From an uncultured Collinsella sp. (GTDB lineage Bacteria; Actinomycetota; Coriobacteriia; Coriobacteriales; Coriobacteriaceae), in the NCBI GenBank assembly GCA_934668875.1, contig CAKUON010000001.1:62001-126000 (forward strand): DNA of 64,000 bases. Reading direction: 5' to 3'. The position numbers were made by a program, and so were the translations under genes. Of the stretch, positions 40,428-48,465 are shown piece after piece; positions within the stretch are counted from its first letter, which is position 1, and each line of letters starts with the position of its first letter. A model generated the notes under the pieces. The model ran no database searches. It worked only from the letters and a program-made list of their open reading frames with translations, and was not told where the DNA came from.

Positions 40428-41552
40428 TTACAGGTACTTGCGCCAATCGTCGTCATCCTCGTCATCCTCGGCAGCGGCCTGAGCCTGCTCGGCGGCACGG
40501 GCGGCTGCGGCGCGGGCGGCAACCTGAGCATAGGACTCCTCGTTGCGCTCGGGGAAGTTTGCCAACACGTGCTCGAACTTGGCGAAGTCCTCGTCCCAGC
40601 GCGTAGAGGGCACGGCAAAGAAGACCTGCTTGACCTTGAAGTCGCCCGATGCGAGCTCCTTGCGGAAGAGCTCGGCCACGGCCTCGGCATCAAAGCCGTT
40701 GTTGTCGCAGCCCCATGCGCCCAGCACGAGCTTCTCGCGACCCAACTCGTCGCAGATGGCGAGCACGAAGCGGATGCGGTCGCGCAGGGCATCCAGCAGA
40801 GCATCGTCGCTCACACGGTACTCCTGGCGGGCACGCTTGACGTTGGGTGCTGCGGCAACGATCACATCGGCATATGCGTGCACGTGGTTGCGGTCGAAGC
40901 GCACGGCAGGCACCACCAGGGCGCGGTTGCGATACAGCTCGCAGTTGATGTTGCGACGACGGTTCTCGCCGTACCACTTACGCTGCTTATCGAGCACGTT
41001 GTACAGATACGAATCGGCGCAGAGCGTGGCCTCCTGACCCAGATAGCCCTGGATATAGCCGCCGCCCGGATTGGTGAACGAGGCAAAGGCGAGCACGGCC
41101 ATGTCGCAGAACTGCGCATAGCCGCGACCATTATCGAGGATGGCCTGCGTGGCGGAAGCGTCGAGCACGGTGACCTCGGGCAGGACCGGAGCGGACTCCT
41201 CGGCAGGCGCAGGCTCGGCTTCGGTGACTTCCTCGGCAGGCTCCTCGACGGACTCGGGTGCCACCTCGGGCTCAACCGCAGTCTCTACCTCAGCGGCCTC
41301 CGGCTCCTCGGCAACCGCCTCCTCAGCAGCCGCAGCCGCCTGGACCTTGGCCTTCATCGCCGCGACAAAGCCGGCAGGCATACCGTCGAACTCACGCACG
41401 CCGGCAAGCGAGCGCTCGATATCCTTGGCGCAAGCCTCGGACACGGCCGCCACATGACGCTCGGCGGCCTTAGCGCGAGCCTCGCGCTTAGGGTTCGGCT
41501 GTCCCGCGCGGTTGGGCCTGCGGTTACGGTTCCTGTTGTCGACGTCTGCCAT
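40428..41552 (-). CDS. PARG-like macrodomain protein (TIGR02452/DUF2263 type) with altered catalytic motif
   Basis: A 374-residue protein. Residues about 1-75 are basic then helical, and 75-125 are an acidic Ala/Glu/Pro linker. The C-terminal part (about 130-345) matches microbial poly(ADP-ribose) glycohydrolases: FASFTNPGGGYIQGYLGQEA, LCADSYLYNVL, LVLGAWGCDNNGFDAEAVAELF. The hallmark is GGG-x-QEE; here it reads QEA, so the second Glu, the catalytic one in characterised PARGs, is Ala. It may bind ADP-ribose without hydrolysing it. The tail is acidic (EDDEDDDDWRKYL). Confidence 0.78.
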   Translation of the reverse strand: MADVDNRNRNRRPNRAGQPNPKREARAKAAERHVAAVSEACAKDIERSLAGVREFDGMPAGFVAAMKAKVQAAAAAEEAVAEEPEAAEVETAVEPEVAPESVEEPAEEVTEAEPAPAEESAPVLPEVTVLDASATQAILDNGRGYAQFCDMAVLAFASFTNPGGGYIQGYLGQEATLCADSYLYNVLDKQRKWYGENRRRNINCELYRNRALVVPAVRFDRNHVHAYADVIVAAAPNVKRARQEYRVSDDALLDALRDRIRFVLAICDELGREKLVLGAWGCDNNGFDAEAVAELFRKELASGDFKVKQVFFAVPSTRWDEDFAKFEHVLANFPERNEESYAQVAARAAAARAAEQAQAAAEDDEDDDDWRKYL

Positions 41553-41617
41553 AAGTGGTCACCTTTCCTGTCACTGCCGCTATCGGCTTTTCCCAATCCA
41601 TGATACCCCGCCACGCA

Positions 41618-41647
41618 TAAAAAAGGCGGCCCCGAAGGACCGCCTTT
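41618..41647 (-). terminator. Intrinsic terminator after the Bax-inhibitor-1 gene
   Basis: AAAGGCGG-CC and GG-CCGCCTTT form a tight stem, followed on the minus strand by TTTTATG. Confidence 0.88.
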
Positions 41648-41692
41648 CGCATCGTTTTACCGTGCCCGACAAGAGTCACGCAAGGCATCGCA

Positions 41693-42388
41693 CTAGTCGC
41701 GACGACCGAGGATGTTCAGGATGCGCAGGAACACGTTGATAATGTCCACGAACAGATTGGACGCCATGAGCACCGCATTGGGCAGCGTAGGCGGCACTGT
41801 CGTGGCAACATAGGTGTCGTAGCCAATAAAGCCGGCGAACACCACGATCACGATCAGGTCGGTGATGGTCTGCGAGACGCCCATAAACATCAGCACGATC
41901 TCAACCAGAATAGTGGCGAGCAGAATGCCAAAGCCGATGCCATATACGCGCTGGAAAAACTTGGGGAACGTCACGCCCAAGGCGCCAAAGACAAAGGTGA
42001 TGGCGGCCGTGGCGATAAAGGCAGTGTTGATGGTGGGCAGGTCGTAGTTGGCAAGGCCAAACGACGCGGTCAGGCCAAAGGTACTCGCAAAGATTACGTA
42101 GCCCACAAGGGACAGACCCACGGACTGCTTGCCCGCAGCAGCCGACATCATGACCATGCCGACGATGGTTAAAATAAACGAGCCAAAGACCAGTGGCAGG
42201 GCGGCGCCGCTCATCATCATGCGGGCAAACGCCATGGTGCTCGTAAAGTAAGCACCGGCGCCCATGGCGCAAAAGCCCAAGAAGATGAGGGCGGACATGG
42301 CAAGATTGTACGCGCGCGGCGACATCTCCTTGGCGCGGCTTGCGCCGGTCTCGATGGGGCCGTTCTGATAGCCCTGGATATCGTTCAT
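41693..42388 (-). CDS. Bax inhibitor-1 / YccA family membrane protein
   Basis: A 231-residue protein with seven predicted membrane helices. The family's helix 2 to 6 landmarks are visible: GFCAMGAGAYFT, GYVIFASTFGLTASFG, FGALGVTFPKFF and FAGFIGYDTYV. The C-terminus has NLFVDIINVFLRILNILGRRD with the conserved Asp. Relatives are pH-sensitive calcium leak channels or modulators of the FtsH protease. The ATG at 42386-42388 follows AAAGGACGA. Confidence 0.87.
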   Translation of the reverse strand: MNDIQGYQNGPIETGASRAKEMSPRAYNLAMSALIFLGFCAMGAGAYFTSTMAFARMMMSGAALPLVFGSFILTIVGMVMMSAAAGKQSVGLSLVGYVIFASTFGLTASFGLANYDLPTINTAFIATAAITFVFGALGVTFPKFFQRVYGIGFGILLATILVEIVLMFMGVSQTITDLIVIVVFAGFIGYDTYVATTVPPTLPNAVLMASNLFVDIINVFLRILNILGRRD

Positions 42389-42467
42389 ACTTCGTCCTTT
42401 CAAAAAGCGCCACAACAGCGCCGTAGGTGACAAGATTCCTGCCATTGTACCCGAATGCCGCGCGCTC

Positions 42468-42806
42468 TTACCCGCGGCGCCCGCCCTCGAGCGTGCGGTC
42501 AAACGCCCATACCCACCAACGCATCACGTGCGCCTGCGAGCCGTCCGCCCGCTCACGCGTTTGGTCCTCCAGATACAACTCGGTCGCATGTCCGCCAAAA
42601 CGTACCTTATAGGTTGCCGTACGAATGCCGTGAACCGTCAGGCCAAACCCGGTGGTCGAGATAATTTCGTCGATCGTAAAGCAACGGCCGTCGACCCAGC
42701 AGACGGTGACCGGCACGACTTGTCCGCCCGCAAGGATGCGGGTCACAACGTCCACATACTGCTTGTGCACGCGCCGAGTTTTGCCGTCTGTCTGTCGATA
42801 TTCCAT
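42468..42806 (-). CDS. Hypothetical protein, 112 residues
   Basis: Starts MEYRQTDGKTRRVHKQYVDV and runs on with VVPVTVCWVDGRCFTIDEII and YKVRFGGHATELYLEDQTRE. It is soluble and rich in beta-type sequence, with a conserved-looking CWVDGR segment and a tryptophan-rich end (MRWWVWAFD). The ATG at 42804-42806 follows AGGGG, rather close. An alternative ATG seven codons upstream is possible. The wording recalls small DUF6504-like proteins of actinobacteria, but I cannot confirm that. Confidence 0.6.
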   Translation of the reverse strand: MEYRQTDGKTRRVHKQYVDVVTRILAGGQVVPVTVCWVDGRCFTIDEIISTTGFGLTVHGIRTATYKVRFGGHATELYLEDQTRERADGSQAHVMRWWVWAFDRTLEGGRRG

Positions 42807-43056
42807 GGCCCCTATTATCGAACGCATGTTTGCATATTGTAAAGCGAACAGACTGTGGTTTTGGGGTGTTGGGGCGCGCGCACGTGTCCTCATGGTGTGT
42901 TAGCAAAAAGAACACCCGCGGTCAACAGGGCTAATATTCAATGTTAGTGCCAAAAAATTCACTGCTCCCATCAGAACTCGGTAAAGAAACCCGCAGGAGG
43001 TGATACGATTTATCATGTTTCTGTAACGTGCCTGCAAACTTCGAGAAAGCCCATAT

Positions 43057-44106
43057 ATGGACGTAACGTTCTCAACCTTCCTCGGCCAACTTGTGTCGAA
43101 CCCAGTCCTTGCCGTCACCGTGATCCTCGCGCTCGGCGCCATCTTCGTCAATGGATGGACCGACGCACCCAACGCCATCGCGACCTGCGTCACTACGCGT
43201 TGCATGCCCGCCCGCGCCGCCATCCTCATGAGCGCCGCATTCAACTTCTTGGGCGTGCTCATCATGACGCACTTTAACGCGAGCGTCGCCAACACCATCT
43301 CACATATCGTCGACTTTGGCGGAAACAGCACCATGGCACTCGCGTGCCTCTGCGCGGCGCTCTTCTCCATCGTCGTCTACGGCGCCACAGCGTCGCGTTT
43401 TGGCATCCCCACCTCGCAAAGCCACAGCCTTATCGCCGGCCTGACCGGTGCCGCTATCGCCCTCGGCGGTGCGAGCAGCGTCAACGTCCACGAGTGGATG
43501 AAGGTCATCTACGGCCTGGCGCTCTCCATCGGCCTGGGCTTTGTCATGGGCTGGGTCCTGTGCAAGCTCGTCTCGATTCTTTTCGCCGCCGCCAACAGGC
43601 GACGTGCCAATGTCTTCTTTAAATACGCTCAGATCGCAAGCGCTGCGGCCATGAGCTTTATGCACGGCGCGCAGGATGGACAGAAGTTCATCGGCGTGCT
43701 CTTTTTAGGCGTGGCCTTTGCCAGCGGCCAGACGAGCGTCGGCGATGCCGGCATCCCCATCTGGATTATGCTGCTGTGCTCGGCCACCATGGGCATCGGC
43801 ACCAGCGTGGGCGGCGAGCGCATCATCAAGTCCGTTGGCCAGAGCATGGTCAAGCTCGAGAAGTACCAGGGTTTCTCCGCCGACCTCGCAGGCGCCGCAA
43901 ACCTGCTGCTCGCCACGCTCACCGGCATCCCCGTGTCCTCTACCCACATCAAGACCTGCGCCATCATGGGCGTCGGCGCCGTCAAGCGCCTCTCGGCCAT
44001 CAACTTCGGCGTGGTCAAGGACATGATGTTCACCTGGTTCTTCACCTTCCCCGCCTGCGGACTCATCAGCTTTGTCATGGCTAAGCTGTTCATGATGTTC
44101 CTCTAG
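43057..44106 (+). CDS. PiT-family inorganic phosphate transporter
   Basis: A 349-residue symporter with about ten helices and the two inverted PiT repeats. The first signature is FVNGWTDAPNAIATCVTTR, the second FMHGAQDGQKFIGVLFLG. GIPTSQSHSLIAGLTGAAI and GIPVSSTHIKTCAIMGVGAV are the paired SxSH/SSTH motifs. It provides low-affinity, cation-coupled phosphate uptake, complementing the Pst system at 49-53 kb. The start has only a weak site (GAGAAAG). The DUF47 partner gene follows. Confidence 0.9.
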   Translation: MDVTFSTFLGQLVSNPVLAVTVILALGAIFVNGWTDAPNAIATCVTTRCMPARAAILMSAAFNFLGVLIMTHFNASVANTISHIVDFGGNSTMALACLCAALFSIVVYGATASRFGIPTSQSHSLIAGLTGAAIALGGASSVNVHEWMKVIYGLALSIGLGFVMGWVLCKLVSILFAAANRRRANVFFKYAQIASAAAMSFMHGAQDGQKFIGVLFLGVAFASGQTSVGDAGIPIWIMLLCSATMGIGTSVGGERIIKSVGQSMVKLEKYQGFSADLAGAANLLLATLTGIPVSSTHIKTCAIMGVGAVKRLSAINFGVVKDMMFTWFFTFPACGLISFVMAKLFMMFL

Positions 44107-44173
44107 TCAAACCGAGCGTCCATCCGGACCGTAATACTTCGCCCACCCATCTTCGCCTCGAAAGGACCCACTC

Positions 44174-44797
44174 ATGGCAAAGAAACCCGATTCGTTCTAC
44201 TTTGACAACTACGTCGCTTGCGCCGACCTCGCCGTTCAGGCTGCCGAGCTGCTCACCCAGATTTTTGAGAACTTCGACGCTGCGCAGATCCACGACATGC
44301 TCGATAAGATGCACTCGATTGAGCATGCAGCCGACAAGAAGCACCATGAGCTCGAGGATGCCCTGCTCACGGCCTTTATCACCCCGCTTGAGCGCGAGGA
44401 CCTCGACCTGATGAGCTGCTCACTCGACACTGTGCTCGACCGTATCGAGGGCGTCGTGCAGCGCGTCTACTTCACCAACATCCAGAGCATCCATCCGGAT
44501 GCCATCGTGATCGCCCACAAGGTGACCGATGCCTGCCGCGCCATGAAGGACCTGATGGTCGAGCTGCCCAACTACCGCAAGTCCAAGACGCTGCGCGAGC
44601 TCGTCATCCAGATCAACACCATCGAGTCTGAGGCCGACGAGCTCTACATCAATGCCATGCGCAACCTGCACGTTAACGGCAAGGACCCGCTCGAGGTCAT
44701 CGCTTGGCGTGACGTGTATGCCTTCCTGGAGTACTGCGCCGACTGCTGCGAGAATGTGGCTGATGTTGTGGATTCGATTGTCATGAAGAACAGTTAA
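44174..44797 (+). CDS. DUF47 family PhoU-like partner of the PiT transporter
   Basis: A 207-residue all-helical protein of the DUF47/PhoU-like family: MLDKMHSIEHAADKKHHELE, LEREDLDLMSCSLDTVLDRI and AWRDVYAFLEYCADCCENVADVVDSI. Such proteins pair with PiT carriers and are thought to regulate them. It lies 67 bp after the transporter with its own AAAGGA site and is followed by a large perfect inverted repeat. Confidence 0.9.
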   Translation: MAKKPDSFYFDNYVACADLAVQAAELLTQIFENFDAAQIHDMLDKMHSIEHAADKKHHELEDALLTAFITPLEREDLDLMSCSLDTVLDRIEGVVQRVYFTNIQSIHPDAIVIAHKVTDACRAMKDLMVELPNYRKSKTLRELVIQINTIESEADELYINAMRNLHVNGKDPLEVIAWRDVYAFLEYCADCCENVADVVDSIVMKNS

Positions 44798-44821
44798 TTG
44801 GGGGCACGTATCCCACCGGTC

Positions 44822-44898
44822 GCGGGCCCGACCACTAATACCTTTTTCACTCCGGCTGCAAGCAGAGTCGTTCAAAAGGTATTAGTGGTCGGGCCCGC
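44822..44898. repeat. Perfect 25-bp inverted repeat
   Basis: Arms 44822-44846 and 44874-44898 are exact complements (outer GCGGGCCCGACCACTAATAC) around a 27-bp loop. The inner end of each arm is T- or A-rich, so read either way the stem could end transcription. Confidence 0.9.
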
Positions 44899-45081
44899 TC
44901 CCTTACGTACCACCATTGGGAACTTTGGCTGATAGTTGTAGCGCAATGGAGGTTTGGCTGAAAGGACCTTTGGTACCCGTTCGGACACTTTGGCCCTTGA
45001 TGAACGTTTGGCCGATTGCTACTTTGGGTACTCTTTGGGTTACTTTGGGTTTGTTTGATTTTTAATTGTAGGAGGGCTTGT

Positions 45082-45612
45082 ATGTCTTATTTGGATCTGG
45101 CTCGGGGTCGGTATTCTTGTCGCGAGTTTGAGGATCGTTCTGTTGAGCAGTCGGTAGTGGATGCCATTGTTGAGGCGGGGCGGATTGCTCCTTCTGCTTG
45201 TAATAATCATCCAACCCGTGTGATGGTGCTGGATACGCCTGAGCTTCTGGAGAAGGCTGCTGCTTGTCAGCCTCGGTTTGCTCGTGATGGGTCTATCTTT
45301 GGGGCTCCGCTTGTCTTCCTTATTTGCAGCGTTACCGATGATGCTTGGGTACGCCCGTATGACCAGATGAATTCCAGTGAAATCGATACGTCCATCGTGT
45401 GTGATCAGATGATGATGGAGGCCACCGAGCAGAGCCTGGGAACGTGCTGGGTATGCCATTTTAAGCCTGAGGTGGCAGAGGAGCAGTTCAATCTGCCCAA
45501 GGGCGTCTATCCCTATCACATGCTCGTCTGTGGCTATCCCGCCGACCACATCGCCGATCCCGAGCATCGCGAGGCCCGCACCATTCCCCTCTCCAACTTC
45601 CTCCTCAAGTAG
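45082..45612 (+). CDS. Nitroreductase-family protein
   Basis: A 176-residue FMN-binding protein with YSCREFEDRSVEQSVVDAIVE, GRIAPSACNNHPTRVMVL and EATEQSLGTCWVCHFKPEVA. It is short for the family but covers the full fold. The ATG at 45082 follows GGAGGG. Codons 1 to about 90 mostly end in T or G, unlike the C-ending codons from about 45,360 onward and in neighbouring genes. This suggests that the first half and its upstream region were replaced by recombination. The natural substrate is unknown. Confidence 0.85.
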   Translation: MSYLDLARGRYSCREFEDRSVEQSVVDAIVEAGRIAPSACNNHPTRVMVLDTPELLEKAAACQPRFARDGSIFGAPLVFLICSVTDDAWVRPYDQMNSSEIDTSIVCDQMMMEATEQSLGTCWVCHFKPEVAEEQFNLPKGVYPYHMLVCGYPADHIADPEHREARTIPLSNFLLK

Positions 45613-45658
45613 TTTTTAGACATACCTTAAAATCTACCTTTTACCGCTCACCCATTCG

Positions 45659-45696
45659 CCGAGTTCTGCGCCACTATGTGCAGGGCTCGGTTTTTT
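45659..45696 (+). terminator. Intrinsic terminator after the nitroreductase gene
   Basis: CCGAG-CTGC and GCAG-CTCGG stem followed by TTTTTT. Confidence 0.85.
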
Positions 45697-45730
45697 ATGT
45701 TGCGCGCCCCTGCACACCCTGCACAGTCAT

Positions 45731-45761
45731 AAAAAAGGACCCGCAAGCTGCGGGTCCTTTT
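45731..45761 (-). terminator. Intrinsic terminator after divIVA, possibly bidirectional
   Basis: AAAAGGACCCGC and GCGGGTCCTTTT form a near-perfect stem. On the minus strand TTTTTTATG is the U-tract. Confidence 0.9.
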
Positions 45762-45786
45762 GAGATACTAAATTGTAGGACGAATG

Positions 45787-46461
45787 TTAGTCCAAGTCGT
45801 CGGCGGCAAAGTTGTCGATCGGGGCGAAAGGATCGGCCACGGGGACAACCGGGTCAGCGACGGGCAGCGGCTCGGCGGGAACAGTCACCGCAGGAGAAGC
45901 GGCAGAACCGACCGGCGTGGAGGCCATGAGGTCGGCAGGGAAGGAGTTCTGGGCATCGTCCATAAAGTGCTGGATGAGCTTGAGGTACTCGGCCTTGAAC
46001 TCCTCGCGGGAGGCCTTCAGACGGTCGATTTCCTCGAGCTCGGCCTGCTTCTCGGTCAGAGCCTGGCGGATAACCTCGCGGGCCTTGGCGTCAGCCTCGT
46101 TGCGGATACGCTCAGCGTTCTCGTTGGCATCGTTGACGATGGTCTCAGCGGTCTGCTGGGCAGCGATCAGGGCAGCGGAAATCTGGCGCTCCTGAGCGGA
46201 GAAGTCAGGGGCGGGAGCAGCCACGGGGGCGGCAGGAACGGCCTGGGCGGTGGCATCCTGAGCCTGGGCAAGCTGAGCCTGCGCATCGGCAAGCTGCTGC
46301 TCGGTAGCAGTCAGACGGCCCTTAAGGTCGACGATCTTAGCGAGCATAGCGTCAACCTCGGAGGACAGCGTCTCCAAGAAGACGTCGACCTCAGCAGGAT
46401 CGTAGCCACGCTTGGCCTCAGAGAAAGTCTGAGCCTGGATGTCTGCAGGGGTAATAGCCAT
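45787..46461 (-). CDS. divIVA: DivIVA-domain protein
   Basis: A 224-residue coiled-coil protein. The N-terminal membrane-curvature domain has MAITPADIQAQTFSEAKRGY and DPAEVDVFLETLSSEVDAML. Coiled-coil stretches follow (about 30-75 and 90-165), with an Ala/Pro/Val-rich acidic tail. DivIVA/Wag31 marks poles and septa. It is the last gene of the division cluster, 61 bp downstream of yggT. Confidence 0.92.
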   Translation of the reverse strand: MAITPADIQAQTFSEAKRGYDPAEVDVFLETLSSEVDAMLAKIVDLKGRLTATEQQLADAQAQLAQAQDATAQAVPAAPVAAPAPDFSAQERQISAALIAAQQTAETIVNDANENAERIRNEADAKAREVIRQALTEKQAELEEIDRLKASREEFKAEYLKLIQHFMDDAQNSFPADLMASTPVGSAASPAVTVPAEPLPVADPVVPVADPFAPIDNFAADDLD

Positions 46462-46522
46462 AACAAGTCTCCTTTTTCATCGCCTCGGCGCTACACGCCC
46501 GACGTAAGTTACTAAGTCAGTT

Positions 46523-46804
46523 CTACACGAGTATACCTATAAGAAGCTGCAGAACCAGCCTCTGCACCAACTGCAACGCAATAATCGCAACGACCGGCGA
46601 AAAATCGATACCGCCCATCGGCGGGATGAAACGACGGAACAGGTTGAGCCACGGACCGCACACGCTATCGAGCACCGCAGCAATATCCTGAAGCAAACCA
46701 CCCTGCTTCATGGGAATCCACGTCATAAAGCAGTAGACGACAATGAGCGTGGAATAGAAGTTGAACAGCGTGTTGACCAGCTGGACGATAGTGTAGATGT
46801 TGAT
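46523..46804 (-). CDS. YggT family membrane protein with an apparent ATC start
   Basis: A 93-residue two-helix protein: NIYTIVQLVNTLFNFYSTLI (helix 1), CFMTWIPMKQG, LNLFRRFIPPMGGIDFSPVV and a second helix. This is the standard YggT layout next to sepF. Its reading frame contains no ATG, GTG or TTG between the sepF stop and an internal Met that would delete helix 1. A GAGGAG ribosome site lies exactly six bases before ATC at 46802-46804, so initiation at ATC is the best fit. A sequencing error or strain mutation of ATG is the alternative. Confidence 0.82.
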   Translation of the reverse strand: MNIYTIVQLVNTLFNFYSTLIVVYCFMTWIPMKQGGLLQDIAAVLDSVCGPWLNLFRRFIPPMGGIDFSPVVAIIALQLVQRLVLQLLIGILV

Positions 46805-46825
46805 GGGAATCTCCTCGTCTTGTCT

Positions 46826-47548
46826 TTACTTAAGGTAGCCGTCGGCACGAAGCTTCTTGAGATCGGAATCTTTGACCTCGCAACCGGCGGGCAGCACCAT
46901 GAACACGCGGTCGCCCACCTCCTTGACCGTGGCGCCCAGACCGCAGGCAAAGCCGTAAGAGAAGTCCAAGACGCGCTTGGCAACTTCGGTGCGTACGCCC
47001 ACAAAAATCAGTGCGACAGGCTGCTTGGTGCGAACGCGGCGCACCACGGTCTCCACGTCGTCATAGCTCTCGGGGCGCAGGACATAGGCCGGCAGCTGCG
47101 GCGTGGCGTTGATGATATTGCTCGCATAGGCCGAGGCATCGCTCGGTGCAGGCGCGGGTGCAGCGGCGGCACGGGCGCGGGTGTTCTCGGCGTAGCTCGA
47201 CGGCGTGTCATAGGCACCAGGACGATAACCGCTCGCAACACTGTCCTGCGAGCGCGAAGGCGGGTTATACGTCGTGGCATGGCGGGAGTCATCGCCGACC
47301 AGCTGACCGGAGCGCGTATACACGGCAACCGACTCAGCTTCACCGCGGCGCGTCTGACCAAGCAGGCCGTTGCTCGGCTCGTCTTGGGTGTAGAAGCCCT
47401 CGCCCGAAGCACCGCTGTAGCCGTTGCCCTGATAACCATCGTCATAGCCGTCATCGTAGCCGTAGTCGTCGTCCTGGCCATAACCCTGGTCGTAACCCTG
47501 CTGGCCGCCCAGGTGCATCTTATTTTTAATCTCGTCAAGGAAGCCCAT
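46826..47548 (-). CDS. sepF: Cell division protein SepF
   Basis: A 240-residue SepF. The N-terminal membrane-binding helix MGFLDEIKNKM is followed by a Gly/Tyr/Asp-rich low-complexity stretch (YDQGYGQDDDYGYDDGYDDG). A linker of about 100 residues leads to the SepF core (about 160-238) with YVLRPESYDDVETVVRRV and RVLDFSYGFACGLGATVKEV. SepF anchors FtsZ to the membrane, which matters here because no ftsA is present. The ATG at 47546-47548 follows GAGGAC. Confidence 0.92.
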   Translation of the reverse strand: MGFLDEIKNKMHLGGQQGYDQGYGQDDDYGYDDGYDDGYQGNGYSGASGEGFYTQDEPSNGLLGQTRRGEAESVAVYTRSGQLVGDDSRHATTYNPPSRSQDSVASGYRPGAYDTPSSYAENTRARAAAAPAPAPSDASAYASNIINATPQLPAYVLRPESYDDVETVVRRVRTKQPVALIFVGVRTEVAKRVLDFSYGFACGLGATVKEVGDRVFMVLPAGCEVKDSDLKKLRADGYLK

Positions 47549-47608
47549 GGTTGTGTCCTCTCGCGGTTTAGTGCAGGCGCCCCGATAATCAGTGCGCACT
47601 TCAGAGCC

Positions 47609-48346
47609 TTATTTTACTGCAAACTCCGGGCTAAATACTACCCTGCCCAGGCGAACGAGCGTAGAGCCCTCCTCAAGGGCAGGCTCAAAGTCCTCGCTCA
47701 TGCCGCAGGAAAGCTCAGGCAGGTTCAAATCGAGATGCGCCGCCTCCAGCTCATCCCTCAGCTCACGAAGCCCCGCAAAGGTGCGGCGTGCCACATCCTT
47801 ATTCCCCCGGGGCGCCATAGTCATAAGCCCCTGCACGCAAATTCCCTCGAGCTCCGCAAGCTCACCCGCGGCGGCGCGAATCTCATCGGGCGAAAAGCCT
47901 CCCTTCGACTCCTCACCACTCACATTGACCTCAATGAGCACGCGCTGGGGGCCGGCGAGCTCGCCTGCCTCAATCTTGCGGACAGCACGGCTCGAGATCG
48001 CCTGTGCCAGATGCAGCGAACCCACCGAGTGAATCAGCTCGGCTGAGCCCAGCACCGCATTGATCTTATTGGTCTGCAGGTTGCCGATCATATCGAAGCG
48101 CACCTCGGGCAGCTCCGGATGCTCCGCCAGACCCGTAAGCTTGCGAACCAGCTCCTGCGGGCGGTTCTCGGCAAAATGGCGATACCCCGCCTGGATGGCA
48201 GCAACGGTCTCATCGACACCAACGGTCTTGGACACGGCAATGAGGCGCGCGGCGTCGTGGGGGCGGCCCGCGTGATCGAGCGCCGCATAAAAACGTTCCA
48301 GAATCTGCTCGCGGCGAGCGCGCATCAAGTCCAAATAGTTATCCAT
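47609..48346 (-). CDS. YggS/PLPBP family PLP-homeostasis protein
   Basis: A 245-residue alanine-racemase-fold protein that binds PLP through the lysine in LIAVSKTVGVDETVAA. HFAENRPQELVRK, DMIGNLQTNKINAVL, EVNVSGEESKGGFSPDE and LSCGMSEDFEPALEEGSTLVR are all family landmarks. It buffers free PLP. The ATG at 48344-48346 follows GGAGGC. It lies between phoU and sepF; in related genomes it normally follows pgeF directly. Confidence 0.93.
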   Translation of the reverse strand: MDNYLDLMRARREQILERFYAALDHAGRPHDAARLIAVSKTVGVDETVAAIQAGYRHFAENRPQELVRKLTGLAEHPELPEVRFDMIGNLQTNKINAVLGSAELIHSVGSLHLAQAISSRAVRKIEAGELAGPQRVLIEVNVSGEESKGGFSPDEIRAAAGELAELEGICVQGLMTMAPRGNKDVARRTFAGLRELRDELEAAHLDLNLPELSCGMSEDFEPALEEGSTLVRLGRVVFSPEFAVK

Positions 48347-48396
48347 TGCTAATCGCCTCCGCTGACAGCCAAACAAGTAGTCCCATGCTAACGCAA

Positions 48397-48428
48397 GAGC
48401 GCGGCCCTGCATGTGCAAGGCCGCGCTC
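48397..48428 (-). terminator. Hairpin after phoU
   Basis: GAGCGCGGCC and GGCCGCGCTC form a 10-bp stem 38 bp after the phoU stop. The U-tract is weak (CTTGCGTT). Confidence 0.55.
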
Positions 48429-48465
48429 ACTTAGGTATTTACAATCTTTCGACGAACGGGGCTAC

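Noticed and set aside
44930..45060. CRISPR-like or regularly spaced repeats (CTTTGG units)
   Set aside because: Units are 6-7 bp with irregular spacing and no spacer structure.
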